From positions 585,001-649,000 of the forward strand of contig NC_090170.1 in assembly GCF_017916325.1 (NCBI RefSeq): a stretch of 64,000 nt of DNA. The letters run 5' to 3'. How positions within the stretch are numbered: position 1 is the stretch's first letter; each line of letters opens with the position of its first letter. A program made the translations under genes and the position numbers. Below the pieces are notes generated by a model. It made no database searches, was not told where the DNA came from, and saw nothing but the letters and a program-made list of their open reading frames with translations. Source of the DNA: Leishmania martiniquensis (taxonomy: Eukaryota > Euglenozoa > Kinetoplastea > Trypanosomatida > Trypanosomatidae). Below are positions 50,201-60,285 of this stretch, piece after piece.

Positions 50201-53097
50201 GAGGCGCTCGGCGGCATGAAAGCCTGACCTGACCCGGTGGAGGTTGGAGTGCTTAGCTTCTCACCACTGGGGCCAGCGCCGCTGCGCGCACGACACGCGC
50301 GCCTTTCCCCAGAAGGGCGTGTCTGCGCTGGAGCCGTCCAGCTCACCAGATGAGTGCGCGTAAGCAGCGTTGCAATGCGGAGCAAGGAGCGGCTCTCCTC
50401 CACAAATTCTGACGCCACTGTGGGGTAATCGCTTGAGGCTGGGCAGTCCATCGAGACGAGCTCGCCCGCATGCACGAAATCCAACAGCAGCTGCACACCG
50501 AGCGGGAGGAGGTCGCTCGAGGCCGGAAGGTAGGCTGCGGTTACCCGAGTCAGAAGGCGCACTGTTTGAGGGTCTACCACTCGCCGCAGAAGGAGTGCGC
50601 TCGCCGCATCGTGGACGCCGGGCACGTCTGTGGCGACCGAAGAGTCGCCAGTGACCAACAAGGACGAGAATGTCCTCATCGCAGCTGCTGCATCGACTGG
50701 CCGCCACTTCGCACCCTGTGCATTCAAGTCTACACGCTCGAGCAGCTCGTGCACCAGCTGACGCAGACGGCTAGACCAGAGGACTTGCACATTGCCCCGC
50801 ATCCCAGCCGCCAGCGCGTCTAGGCAGCGCAGGAAGCTGAAGAGGGAGAGTCGCCCACCGCGCTCCTGGGCTGCGACGGCGGCGATGCTGCTTGCGACCT
50901 CGTCCCAGCAAAGTGGGGGTTCGCTGCCGTCGTCGCTGACGCCGGTGCCGTTGCATTGCACGAGTGCATTGTGAAGTATGGTACCCTTGAGAAGCACCTC
51001 GAAGAGTGCCGTGTCGACCTCTGCAACGTGGAAGACGACACGCCAGTCCTGCTGCTGTTCCCATCGCTCGACCACATCGTCATGCACGGCAGATGCGCCT
51101 GCCTCGATGCCCGCACCTTGTATGAGCACGCGTGCCCCAGCCACTACAGACGCCGCACATTCCAGAAGCTCAACCAAGGCGTACCCGGTCCTGCCGGTGC
51201 AGGAGTAGAGGGCCTGCATTGTGTAGTCTTTTATGTTGTTGGCAAGGTGAACAGCCACAGTGATGGCCGACACGTCATCCGCGGTGCCAACGAGGCTGCC
51301 TTCTGGGGAGGTGGCGGGAACAAGGGCGGCTGCAGTGCTCATGGCATCGGCGGCGCCGCTGCACATGGCGGAGAGTGATGCAGAAGGGCTCGAGGACTGA
51401 ACGTGGAAGAGTATCATCTGCAGAACAGTGCAAGTGAGCTGAACGGACTCTTCCTCATCCTCGCCGCTGAGCAATAGCGGCAACAGATGCGTAGCAGCAT
51501 CCAGCGCACTCGACCTCGGCAGGCTGGACGCAACTGCGGCAGTCGCTGCTGCGTTTGCTGGCCCTCGTTGCTCCTTGTGGGTCAAATACGTGGTTGAAGC
51601 GTCACCGCCGCGGCCCACGGAGAGGAAGAGCTCACGCCGCGTCGTGGGCCATGAGCTCAACAGACACAAAAGTCGCAGCGCCTCCAAGCGCAACGTGGAC
51701 GATTGTGCCTCCACAGTACACTGCAGGACTGCGCACAAGATTTGGAGCAGCGTGGCTCCGTCGCTGTCGGCAAGCGCGGATGCTGGTGGCATCTCACTCT
51801 CCGACGAGCAGCAGCGGCACGACAGCTGCGACGCGACGACTGACAGCGGTTGCGTGGACCAAGCCGACGTTGAAGGGGCCGCGGATGAAGACACGATGTA
51901 TAGCGTCGAAAGCATTGCTTCGATGGCGGTAACAGCCGCCCCCATTCTGCTCCTTCGCTTACTGGAGGCCTGATGGTGGCGCTGCTGCTGCTGCTGACGA
52001 TAGTGCAGCAAAAGGAGCCGCGGTAGGAGGTATCGCGCAAGAAAGCGGAAGAGAGGTGGAGAGGAGCATACAAGCCGCCTGAAGAGGGGGGAGACCTGCA
52101 CAAATTTTAGGAACACGGCGGTTGCAACAGGGATCCGCAGCTGACCAGTGCCGTGCTCTGAGTCGATTGCAGCCGCGTCGTCGTCGGCAACGCGGAAGAT
52201 CTCACTGATAACCCGTCGAAGGATATCGAGCACGTACTCGAAAGTTACCTGCGCGGCGTTCTCATGCGACTTGGGGCGCTGCACCGTTTCCTCATACTTT
52301 TCTTCGCAGGAGCAGCGCGGCGGTCTTTCCTCCTCAGGTACGCCGTCGTCAGTCTCTCCGAGCAGCATCGGTGACGGCAATGAGGCGACTTCTGAGTAGC
52401 CAAAAGAGGCTGTACGGCACTGAGGCGATGCCGCGTGGGGAGTCAGGGACGCCAGGTCAACGTGCGACGACGTGGGCACACCGACCAATTGCAGCTCCCA
52501 ACATGAGAAGAGAAACTGGACGAGATCGACGAGCACAGCCCAGGGCGCGTCTTCTGGGTTGCGACCTCGACAGCGGGGAGAAGCAGCAGCAGTGCCCACT
52601 GCTGTTCGTGCACCCGTCGTTTCAGCGACTGACATCGAAGTTTCACCGTTGAGAAAACCTCCATGGCGCACAACATACCTGTAGAGCGCCACCAGGACGT
52701 CGGCCAAGGCGGAGCCCATAGGTTGAGGACGCGGCGCGCTCACCTCCATGGAAAACGCTAGTGCTGCACAGGAGCCGGTGACGCGGCCAAACGTTAGCCA
52801 GCTGCGCGTCCACGCCAGCAGCGCACCTTCACCCTCATTCCACGCAGGGCAGCTGTGTGCAAGTGCTTCCATGATCGAGACGGCACCTCGGTGCACAACG
52901 TCCGCGGAGGGCAGCGGCGCACTCTTTCGAAGCAAGTCGACAAAGCAGCTAAGGCAGATAGCAGCTGGTTGCTGCTGCTGCTGCCGCCCTGATAATAATG
53001 ATGGAGTCGCGTACTTGCCGCCTTTCGCGCCAACATTGGGGGCCGGTAGGAGCAGCACCGCGTGAGTGGGAGGGCATGGCTGCCTAATGCGCGACAT
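47260..53097 (-). CDS. Very large helical, solenoid-like protein (1945 aa), function unknown
   Basis: The frame stays open to a GTG at 53499, but the first 134 codons are low-complexity and lack ATG; the first ATG is at 53097 (MSRIRQPCPP). The protein is Ala/Leu-rich with repeated helical hairpins throughout, in the manner of HEAT/ARM-type alpha-solenoids. Short Gln (about 44-48) and Ser/Ala spacers interrupt it. No enzyme motif, signal peptide or zinc site is seen. Large solenoids of this kind include nucleoporins, transport adaptors and proteasome-associated scaffolds; I cannot choose between them. Near-continuous coding over 5.8 kb makes the gene itself certain. Confidence 0.92.
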   Translation of the reverse strand: MSRIRQPCPPTHAVLLLPAPNVGAKGGKYATPSLLSGRQQQQQPAAICLSCFVDLLRKSAPLPSADVVHRGAVSIMEALAHSCPAWNEGEGALLAWTRSWLTFGRVTGSCAALAFSMEVSAPRPQPMGSALADVLVALYRYVVRHGGFLNGETSMSVAETTGARTAVGTAAASPRCRGRNPEDAPWAVLVDLVQFLFSCWELQLVGVPTSSHVDLASLTPHAASPQCRTASFGYSEVASLPSPMLLGETDDGVPEEERPPRCSCEEKYEETVQRPKSHENAAQVTFEYVLDILRRVISEIFRVADDDAAAIDSEHGTGQLRIPVATAVFLKFVQVSPLFRRLVCSSPPLFRFLARYLLPRLLLLHYRQQQQQRHHQASSKRRSRMGAAVTAIEAMLSTLYIVSSSAAPSTSAWSTQPLSVVASQLSCRCCSSESEMPPASALADSDGATLLQILCAVLQCTVEAQSSTLRLEALRLLCLLSSWPTTRRELFLSVGRGGDASTTYLTHKEQRGPANAAATAAVASSLPRSSALDAATHLLPLLLSGEDEEESVQLTCTVLQMILFHVQSSSPSASLSAMCSGAADAMSTAAALVPATSPEGSLVGTADDVSAITVAVHLANNIKDYTMQALYSCTGRTGYALVELLECAASVVAGARVLIQGAGIEAGASAVHDDVVERWEQQQDWRVVFHVAEVDTALFEVLLKGTILHNALVQCNGTGVSDDGSEPPLCWDEVASSIAAVAAQERGGRLSLFSFLRCLDALAAGMRGNVQVLWSSRLRQLVHELLERVDLNAQGAKWRPVDAAAAMRTFSSLLVTGDSSVATDVPGVHDAASALLLRRVVDPQTVRLLTRVTAAYLPASSDLLPLGVQLLLDFVHAGELVSMDCPASSDYPTVASEFVEESRSLLRIATLLTRTHLVSWTAPAQTRPSGERRACRARSGAGPSGEKLSTPTSTGSGQAFMPPSASRGSGSARYADDRVGLLDALFGLCPEAPELLVARAELISALAQRHGTADAQPQLLAADSSTFIGAASLAEVVIRASHLQTSLLLSLAALGARPCLGRQELCHMLVERCRVLCSRLERTAYSKFTHPPTTLWSAEAEENDAVGPAITDTASDIDDNGAGRLLDALQDVLTLLVVRTLWYSAMDSDPTQLWPAPPLQMPVAYAVADCSLSEPHAQALMACVEMSKEFREGLCQYLFDLHTHYRVDVLRFLTFLQGEEGRVPQPQLHQAQSPSPALFAATVFSVLLYGADVPAHSAEAAGAASPLLTYMRSLRSVHWLANAHLQQASVPLSVELLLRSVFRVAKRELLSLNHCHYPQAQRADVVPEPNSTASLAAVGSLQFVCDELAFQQHRFQTGASPVRRAVAELTVSEGALPSASDTAPGAAFSMYVLREHVVPLLLRTNSNTGTHRNGFSMVVGALEYSAVLLRLMSVALWPLAPATCMALDAVLAEYAMRHARQLLALTTDEWARADSAARKLLFPVLQLLHLLLTRAHKVDVVRRYGTHLLLFAFRARHVAIARTDLLAFGEVEQGAAADSDEDVTRVCVIASIVYIAAAQVADLRRKGATGGTGVGSAASDVAAAAVGGGPVPPPLKDVPWYAWVPVLKYYQCLQAAVRCTTDNRAAREERRRVLWMVVSGTEYVVRLCEVSELTCCSHKAASAWPMENLPQLALSRQSAAHVSEGPGREEYQAATILIDWCAELIFTSRTSGDDFDDEGLSVIVVAARLLYLIFYRFRTLAAHSIWFNALVLSCMRQTAPSRRLQLPVVAEGWLLAALVRVLPNVPHGYAYTDYVRESIMRYFEKPEVAARVKRLPIPQPKEPPAHATGEPRITIPEKAATADTACLASPCGGWAAVSAAEPELSCALRILVAACRQYERSPHWLRSGRRLGVIVPLGLQLLEEAPLCACPPLLEYAFPYTVPSTSAGAPPLLLVFRCRADQICE

Positions 53098-54009
53098 CCA
53101 AGACTGATAACAGAAAGAAAATCTTTCATGCTTCTGCCTGCCGCTCCCCCCCGATCCTCCTCTTGTGTATGTGTGTGTGTGTGTCCACGCGGCGTCTGTC
53201 TGAACCTCTGCGAAAGAGGGGGAGAGGGGAGGTCTGAGGAGACGGAGAGACGAGATCTCTTTTTCTCTTCGCGAAGCCGCACCGAATCGTCTTGATTGCC
53301 TGCGTATATGTGCCGGTTGCCTTTGTGTCTCTTTCAGATTCGCAGCACCCCCAACTGGGGCGGAGGCGATGGGAAAGAAGATAGTGACGCGTGCCGCAGC
53401 AACAAAGGCGCGAAGACACAGTGAAGGCGTACAGATGCGGGTGGTATGCGTGCATGTGTGTGTGAGGTAGGAGGAAGGGGAGTGACTTGCACACGCCACT
53501 AAGGCGCACGTTCACGCGAGCCCTTCACCTCCCTGCTCCACCCCTTCACTCTGAACGAGTGATGCTTTGCGGATGCCGCGGGCGAGGCAACGAGCCGACA
53601 CAGTCTGCAAATACGCGACGCGCATAGAGACCCGTAAAACGTATGTTCTTTGTGGTGCTCTTGCCGCGTAGGGCTTGCCCATCCTCGTGCGCGCACCAGC
53701 GGCCGCGGCACTACGGTTGGTCGGCCCCCTTCTGCAACACATTTTGTTTACTGCATGGTGCGATTCGGATCGCCAGCCATCACGTGTGAGAAAGGCTCCC
53801 GGGGGCTCTGACGCCACAGAGTGCAGGAGCGACTCGCAACATCACCTAGAAAAGGGCGGAGGAGAGAGAGGTGTGACCACACACACACACTGCAGCTCCT
53901 CGCCATTACAGCTTCAGCGATCGCCTCCGCCCCCTTCCTCCAACGGCCACCGCACACTCCCAACACCGTCACACCTCAGAAGGGTACGCAGACTTTTGTT
54001 ATACGATGT
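53098..54009 (-). other. Intergenic: leader region of the 1945-aa gene and spacer
   Basis: The plus strand is purine-rich at 53210-53270 (pyrimidine-rich on the RNA strand), a likely trans-splice signal for the gene starting at 53097. No separate gene seen. Confidence 0.5.
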
Positions 54010-54390
54010 GCCCATTCTCTGCCACACCAATGGAGCTGAGCTCCACTCGCTGCCCCCTGGTCGGCCATGTGCAGCTCTCGCCTCGAGGTGTGAAGCAGCC
54101 GTGGACACGCGTTACAGCGAGGCGACAGATCGGCCCATCCGAGAGCGGCTCCCCCTGCCTCGCGCTCTGCCCACCCCACGCCTCGCAGCTCACTCTGACG
54201 CAGCGCCACCCACGGCCTGGCCAGCGGCATCGGGGGCGATGCACTGCCGTGACCTCCCCTACGCCGCGGGTGTGCTTCGCCCCTGTCACCAGCACAGACC
54301 GGCTCGGCATCGGCAAGGGGAGGGAGGGCTGCTGGACTTCCTCGCACAGAGCGGTGCACTGCACCCCTGAGATGCCGCGCACTGAGGCGT
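54010..54390 (-). mobile_element. SIDER-related element, copy F (inverted partner of copy G)
   Basis: Positions about 54141-54390 are repeated almost base for base, inverted, at 59385-59633. The left part (from about 54080) aligns with the left arm of copies C and D: GTGAAGCAGCCGTGGACACG against GCGAGGCGGCCGTCGGCACG. That makes it a diverged SIDER subfamily in the same orientation as C, D and E. It lies in the 3'UTR of the methyltransferase gene. Confidence 0.7.
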
Positions 54391-54888
54391 AGGCCCCGCC
54401 CACTCAAACAATCAGGGCAAAAGCATTCACACTCTTACCCAACACAAAGGTCAGCATTACCCTCCCCCTCTCCGACACACACACGGGCGGGCCCTGCGGG
54501 ACGCCTTGCATCTGAGCCGCCACAAGCCCAACAGTACCCACAGCAAAGACCGCTGCCTCCTCTCTTGCTCGTCAAGTCCCCTCCCCTCCGGCTACTGCCC
54601 GCGGGCGTAAGTCGGTGCTATCTGTCCCTGCAGGAGCACCGAGAGCTTCACGAAGAGAGCGACAACGACGGAAAGGGCGGGAGAGAAAGAGCCGTGGCAC
54701 AGCAGGGAGGGGGCGTGCACGCGCGTCGTCTCACGCGCGATCCAAGACCTATAAAACACCCTCGCATACACAGGCCGCTCGACAATGCTGGCCTTTCCGG
54801 GCCTCCCTCGCTCCATTCGTTTCGCTTTTCAGAGCCTCTTCATTTCAGGACAGTCGTGGTGGTGGAGGCGCACCCCCCCTACACATCA
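54391..54888 (-). other. Intergenic: proximal 3'UTR of the methyltransferase gene
   Basis: No gene seen. Confidence 0.5.
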
Positions 54889-56082
54889 TTAGTTGGACGT
54901 GCACGTCTCCTTCGCCTGCTCCGTCTCCATTCCCTGACTCTTGTAGGCCTCGAGAGCCTCTGGGTAAGCCACGACGTAGTATGTGGTGCCGTAGTGCATG
55001 TTACGCATTTCCTTCACCTCCAGCCGCGACTCTTGCAGGTACTGACGGATCGGCGAGTTCCACTTGCACCCGTGCGTGTTGACCTTGTGCTGCTGTTCAA
55101 AGTAGTTGAGAAACCAGTTCACCGGCGGGTATGAACTCGCGCCGTGCTCCAGCAGCAAGATCATTCCGCTCGGCTTCACGACGCGCTGCATCTGACGCAG
55201 CGCCATGACGGGGTCGCGTAGGTGGCAGAGGCCGAACATGTCCACGACACAGTCGAACTCGCCATCCTGAAAGATGTCCAAGCTCTCCGAGCGCACGCGC
55301 TTCACGTCGTACTTGGGGTAGGCAGTGTGGGGAATGCGGTACCGTATGGCCTGCAGCTGCTGCGGGTTGGAGTCCGTCAGCACGACCTCGTGCACTGCGT
55401 ACGGATAGGCACCGATGTTCTGTCCGTGCCCGGCAGCTAGCTCAAGAACCCGTCCGTACGTATGCTGCAGCAGTTCCTCGCGCAGCTGGCGAACCTCGCG
55501 TGGCTGCTCCACCCACACGCGGAAGAATGTGAGCGCCGCCCCTGCCACGGCGACGGCCGCTAGAGCCCCGGCCCATACCTTCATGCGCTCTTTCAGGGGC
55601 CGCTTATCACGCTGCAGCCGGAAGTACTCGCGCTGCTGGTAGTACTCATGATACCAGAACGGCTTCACGTGCTGCGGGATGTCGTCTGTGAAGTCGTAGA
55701 TGTTCTGCTTCCCTTTGGCGAGGACGGGTGGCGCTGTTGTCTCCCACTTCCACACTATCGCCTCAGGAATCTCATCGCGCCCTTCCCGGGCAAGCGCCTT
55801 GCGCGCCATCTCCATGACGACGTCGTCCGAGGGCTCGATGAAGCCCTTGTGGCGCTTCTGAATCGCGTTACTGGCGGTGGAGGCATCGTGGGGACTGCCT
55901 ACGATCAGCGACTCGTTCGCTCCCTCAGCGCCGTCTCCCGGCATCTGGGGCGCGTGCTGCCCAGTGCCAGACTTGCCGCTCCTATGGCACCAGCGGGGGT
56001 AATGGGACAGCGTACTCGGGCCCGCGATCGCCAAACCAGCCGACATTGTCAGGCGAGAGCCTGCCGCGTAGCATCGCAGCAT
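54889..56082 (-). CDS. Membrane-anchored SAM-dependent methyltransferase (397 aa), OMS1-like architecture
   Basis: It starts at the ATG at 56082. The N-terminal 40 residues are basic and Ser-rich (mitochondrial-type leader). One transmembrane helix lies at about 170-188 (WAGALAAVAVAGAALTFF). A class I Rossmann methyltransferase domain follows: motif I RVLELAAGHGQN (211-222) for SAM binding, an acidic residue after the second strand (D237 in VVLTDSNP), then a DCVVDMFGLCHL strand and VVKPSGMILLLEHG as motif III. The order leader, transmembrane helix, methyltransferase matches the mitochondrial inner-membrane OMS1 family of fungi; substrate unknown. It is one of two genes enclosed by the inverted repeat pair F/G. 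Confidence 0.9.
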   Translation of the reverse strand: MLRCYAAGSRLTMSAGLAIAGPSTLSHYPRWCHRSGKSGTGQHAPQMPGDGAEGANESLIVGSPHDASTASNAIQKRHKGFIEPSDDVVMEMARKALAREGRDEIPEAIVWKWETTAPPVLAKGKQNIYDFTDDIPQHVKPFWYHEYYQQREYFRLQRDKRPLKERMKVWAGALAAVAVAGAALTFFRVWVEQPREVRQLREELLQHTYGRVLELAAGHGQNIGAYPYAVHEVVLTDSNPQQLQAIRYRIPHTAYPKYDVKRVRSESLDIFQDGEFDCVVDMFGLCHLRDPVMALRQMQRVVKPSGMILLLEHGASSYPPVNWFLNYFEQQHKVNTHGCKWNSPIRQYLQESRLEVKEMRNMHYGTTYYVVAYPEALEAYKSQGMETEQAKETCTSN

Positions 56083-57422
56083 GCTTGCGCGGCTTCTGCT
56101 CTGCTCAATTCCTTTTGAATTAAACGCGTACGCTTAACGAGAAGCGGAGGCAAAGTGCGAATGCGCATGCAAGGAGACGATGGGTCGCAATGAGCGAAGC
56201 AGAGCCGCCCTCCCTCTCACTCCCTGCTGTGGCTCTCTCTCTTGCGCGTACGGGTCTTCTACTCGAATCAAGCACCGGGCGATACACGTAAACATAAACA
56301 CGTTTGCGTGTATTTGCGTCCAGGTGAGTAAGCGCTTTTCGTGTGTGTGTGTAGGCGAGACACGTCCCCCTTCCCTCATGGGGCGGGCCACATGCGAGGC
56401 GGAGTGAGGGGCGCCAGAGAAACACAGAGGGAGCACCAGTAACGCTTGAGGAGGTGAGAGATGGAGGAGAACCAGTGAGAGCGGCAGCCAATGCTCGAAA
56501 TCCTCACAGCAGTCGCGCTTTCTTGCGCACCTTCACAAGCTAAAATACGAGAAAAGGCACGCTCTTGACCGCAAGCACGGCTCCACGAATCGCGTTCGTC
56601 GAAGGAGGCTTGACTTCGCGCCGGCGCTCTTGGTAGGAAGATCCACGCATCGGGATTCCGTCATGATCGCCTCTGCTTTTTACATGGCAGCATCACTCCC
56701 TCGCACTCCAGCCCTCCCTCTTCTTGACTCCGTTCGCATGCAGCAGAAGGGCTAACAGGTGAGACAGGAACAACAGTAGCAGATAACAAGAGCGATCGGG
56801 CGAGACGAGGCATATGGGAAGGCGCAGGAGAGGAGGAGAAAGAGGGATGTGTGCAGCTCGCCGCTCCTTCGACAGAGGAGAGGCAAAGCCATCACCACCA
56901 CAAAGCGCATTCGCTGGGCACCATTGGACGCGCACAGAGACAGAGAGGGAGGCAACGAAACCACACTTACTTACACATATATATATGTGTGTGCGTGTAA
57001 TATAATATAAACGAAGAGAAAGCGAAGGTGGTGGTGGTGGTGGCTGAGAGGAAGACATGAAAAACGCTAGCCGAAATAATTGCATCAATCAACTCCTGGG
57101 GATGGGGGAAGGGAAGAGCGTCACCTTTTCCCAAGCAGCGAAGGCTCCTCAACAAGAAACAGAGGAGGATGAGGCCTCGTCGCCTGCGGTGTCCACCCTT
57201 CCCACCTTGATGAGCTGTGCACGCCTCGACGCGAACCAACACACCCTCATGAGCGCGTGACCACAAGGGTGTCGGAAGAGGATAGAGGAAAGGGCCGGAG
57301 GGCTATCACTTCTGCTAAAGCGCCGTCTGTTTCTCCTTTCCCCATCTCCTCGACTCGCTCGCAGGGGTCAATGACGAGGAGACGGAATGGCTGCGTAGTA
57401 CCGACACATATTCTGATATCAT
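56083..57422 (-). other. Intergenic: 3'UTR of metacaspase and methyltransferase leader
   Basis: It contains an 18-base perfect palindrome at 56973-56990. A pyrimidine tract on the minus strand with AG at 56131-56130 is a plausible splice acceptor 47 bases before the methyltransferase ATG. No gene seen. Confidence 0.5.
56973..56990. repeat. Perfect CA/TA/TG palindrome (18 bp)
   Basis: ACACATATATATATGTGT is self-complementary. A longer relative is at 62787-62810. Confidence 0.9.
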
Positions 57423-58721
57423 TTAGCATGGCCGCGCTGTTTGAAAGCTGTACTGGGGCGGTGGAACGCGCGGCTGCTGCGGTGGTGGCGCATACTGGGG
57501 TGGCGGTGGTGGCGCGGATGAGTACTGCGGTGGTGGAAACTGCGGCGCGACAGGGGCTACTTGCTGCAGCGGTATCCCTTGCACCGGTATGCCCGGACTC
57601 CAAACTTGCTGCTGTGATTGAGGGTAGTAGCCTTGCGGTGGTGGTGGAGCGTAGGCCGGGTAGCCAGCCGGGGGCGGCAGCGCCTGTGGCGGAAGGTACG
57701 CTGGAGGTTGCCGATACTGCTGCGGCACGTACTGCATCATGGACGCATTCACTGTAACCATTCCGAAGAGAGAGAAAGGCTTGTACAAGTCGATCGGCTT
57801 CGAGCTGGTGAGCTGAGGAACCTGCGTCCGGCCCTTTTTGCGCAGCTCCTCTCGCGTCTTGAGAAGAATGCTGAGGTAGGAGAAGCCGCGCGTGTTCAGC
57901 AGCGACCACGTGAAGGCGAGAGTGGCGGCACCATTGGCATGGCCGCCACTCTGCACATCCGCGCTGGTGCCGCTATCCGTGCACCCGCTGAACATGACAA
58001 CGTCGCCGCTCGAAAAGTTGCCGCGACGCACCTGCTGCATGTACTCGCGCACACCGCCCCTCCCCGCCCTTGGCGCCACGTAGCTGAAGGGCAGATCCAG
58101 CATGCTGGCGGAGTGGCAGCAGTCAAAGACACACGTCATACGCACGCCAGGGGGTAGCGGGGCGACAAGCATGAGGAAGAGATCGTCATCGAGGATGCTG
58201 CCGTTCTGCTTGTGGTCGAGTGGGATGAGGCACTGATCGTACTCCTCCTCCGAGTCCCGCGCCGCCACGGTTTGGCCGCCGTGGCCGGAGAAGTGAAAGA
58301 AGAGCACATCGCCCGGGCGCACGTCGCTAGTGAGCCAGAGCATGTGCTTTATGATGTTCTCGCGGGTCGGCATGCCAGTGAAGCCGGGGAAAAACGGGTC
58401 GTCGACGAGGATGCAGCATTCGCTGATGGGGAAAGTGATTCGTTGCAGCGTGCCGAGCATCGAGTAAACATCGTTAACGCAGCCACGCAACTCGTGGCTT
58501 GTACCTCTGTAGTTGATGCCGATGAGAAGAGCGCGAACACGGCCGCCCGTGTACGGCACCGGGGCACGGTAGGGAATTATGGGCCGCACAGTGTGAATCA
58601 GCCGCCTGCCGGCATTGATGTCGACCCTGGGAGGACGCTCCACTGAGAGAAGACCGTTCGCAAGGATCGGGACCAGGCCAGAGATGGCCTCTAATGCCCA
58701 CATTCCAAGGAAGCTCGGCAT
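57423..58721 (-). CDS. MCA: Metacaspase (432 aa)
   Basis: A clan CD cysteine peptidase that cleaves after Arg/Lys, Ca2+-dependent in characterised family members and implicated in stress responses and cell death in Leishmania. The catalytic dyad is His147 (FHFSGHGGQ) and Cys202 (VFDCCHSAS), the numbering published for the Leishmania major enzyme. This supports the ATG at 58721 over the upstream in-frame GTG at 58763. Other features are the opening LLIGINYRGTSHELRGCVND (65-84), a likely Ca2+-binding DSEEEYDQCLIPLD region (156-169), and a C-terminal Pro/Gln/Tyr-rich tail from about 310 typical of type I-like metacaspases in this genus. It lies within the F/G inverted repeat. Confidence 0.97.
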   Translation of the reverse strand: MPSFLGMWALEAISGLVPILANGLLSVERPPRVDINAGRRLIHTVRPIIPYRAPVPYTGGRVRALLIGINYRGTSHELRGCVNDVYSMLGTLQRITFPISECCILVDDPFFPGFTGMPTRENIIKHMLWLTSDVRPGDVLFFHFSGHGGQTVAARDSEEEYDQCLIPLDHKQNGSILDDDLFLMLVAPLPPGVRMTCVFDCCHSASMLDLPFSYVAPRAGRGGVREYMQQVRRGNFSSGDVVMFSGCTDSGTSADVQSGGHANGAATLAFTWSLLNTRGFSYLSILLKTREELRKKGRTQVPQLTSSKPIDLYKPFSLFGMVTVNASMMQYVPQQYRQPPAYLPPQALPPPAGYPAYAPPPPQGYYPQSQQQVWSPGIPVQGIPLQQVAPVAPQFPPPQYSSAPPPPPQYAPPPQQPRVPPPQYSFQTARPC

Positions 58722-59384
58722 TTTCTGGGTAAGCCTCTTGCGCGTCTCACAGTAGCGCAGCACGTGGGAGGCAGGCGAGAGAGAATGGCAGGGGAGCAGC
58801 GGCTGTAAGACACCTGTCCCAGTCGCGCCAGTGAGACGCTAAAGGGAGTGAGACGATGAAGTGTTGCGGGGTGGTGAGGAGGGGTCGCGCGGTGACAAGA
58901 AGTGGAGCCACGGGTGGGAGGGGGAGGGAAAGGGGATGGAGAGATGGAGTAGAAATCGGGGAAAGAGGGCGACATACGTGTCCTCTCTCTACAGCGCGCC
59001 TCCCCTCTCTCTCCGGCGTCGTTCCGCCCCAGGCCGCAATCGAAACCTCCACCTTTTCCCATGCTCGTCCTCACATCGCCAGTGCCTTGCCCATCCTTTC
59101 AGCATAGGATGAAAAGGAGGGGGACGGGAGAGAGGGAAGGAGGGGCGTTCACGACGGACAGCTGAGGAGGCACGAGATCGACCACAAGGAGGCGACCGCG
59201 ACGAATTCCATCGAGAGAGAGAGAGGACGACATCCATCGGATCCGTCCTGCGTAACGCTCGCAGCGATTCAAACGGTTCGCTTCCGCACCTTTTCGTTCC
59301 CCCATTGTCTTCACCACCTTTGCTCGACTCATGACAGATGTGCGTGTGCGTGGAGTGAGGGTTGAAGGGGGCGGGGTAGGGGCG
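58722..59384 (-). other. Intergenic: metacaspase leader and spacer
   Basis: Purine-rich on the plus strand (58905-58960 and 59105-59150). No gene seen. Confidence 0.5.
58745..58800 (-). promoter_or_regulatory. Pyrimidine-rich region and probable spliced-leader acceptor for metacaspase
   Basis: CT-rich minus-strand sequence is followed by an AG at about 58747-58746, roughly 24 bases before the ATG at 58721. This supports that start. Confidence 0.45.
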
Positions 59385-59633
59385 ACGCCTCAGTGCGCGG
59401 CATCTCAGGGGTGCAGTGCACCGCTCTGTGCGAGGAAGTCCAGCAGCCCTCCCTCCCCTTGCCGATGCCGAGCCGCTCTGTGCTGGTGACAGGGGCGAAG
59501 CACACCCGCGGCGTAGGGGAGGTCACGGCAGTGCATCGCCCCCGATGCCGCTGGCCAGGCCGTGGGTGGCGCTGCGTCAGAGTGAGCTGCGAGGCGTGGG
59601 GTGGGCAGAGCGCGAGGCAAGGGGGCCGCTCTT
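59385..59633 (+). mobile_element. SIDER-related element, copy G (inverted copy of F)
   Basis: About 249 bp, nearly identical to the reverse complement of 54141-54390; by eye I see one clear substitution in the core (ACAGACCGG against ACAGAGCGG) plus differences at the end. It lacks the left arm present in F. Unlike every other repeat copy in the minus unit it is antisense to transcription. Confidence 0.75.
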
Positions 59634-60285
59634 GGGTGAGCCAAGCCTTCGCGTCACGATGAAAGAGAAGAAAACGATAGCGAGTTTTCTTTTCTTGTTG
59701 CTATCGGTGGTTGTGCTAGCAATGACACGCAGAGAGCTCAGCTCATCCGTGAAGCAAGAGGAGAAAACTATGACGTAGTAGGAGTCGGGTGGAGAGCACG
59801 GCCGTCGCTGCACTGACAGGGTGCGAGAGACAAACGCAGATGCGTCCGCCACAGCAGCCATGAAAAAGAAAGGCGTGGGGTATCAACGAGCAGCTATTAC
59901 CATCACGCACAACATGATCGACAGGAGAGCGGTGACCTTCTCGATATCCTCACCACTGTTAATATTGGCGACAACGTTCAACAGGTCTTCCCTTTCTTCA
60001 GAGGCACAGCCTCACCTCGACAAGGAGCAGAGGTACGCTGTGCTCGTGAGCAGCTGCCGCACTGGGCGGATAGGCGAGTCGCACGTACAGTTCTCGATGC
60101 AGGTGAGCCTTTTTCGCATTCGTCCTCCTTCTTTTTTGTTTGCGGAATGCTCTTCGCCCCTCCCGCACCCCCTTCTCTCCATCATCACCGCCGTAGGCCC
60201 CTCCCCCCTTCCCTGCAGGAGGAGGCCGAGGAGGCAACCACCAGTGACAGGGAGCCCAAAGGCGTGCACAGCTGCGGCCCCCCGA
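59634..60285 (-). other. Intergenic: 3'UTR of the O-fucosyltransferase-like gene
   Basis: No gene seen. Confidence 0.5.

Noticed and set aside
53098..53499. 134-residue N-terminal extension of the 1945-aa protein
   Set aside because: It starts at GTG, contains low-complexity His/Thr repeats and no ATG. The first ATG is at 53097.
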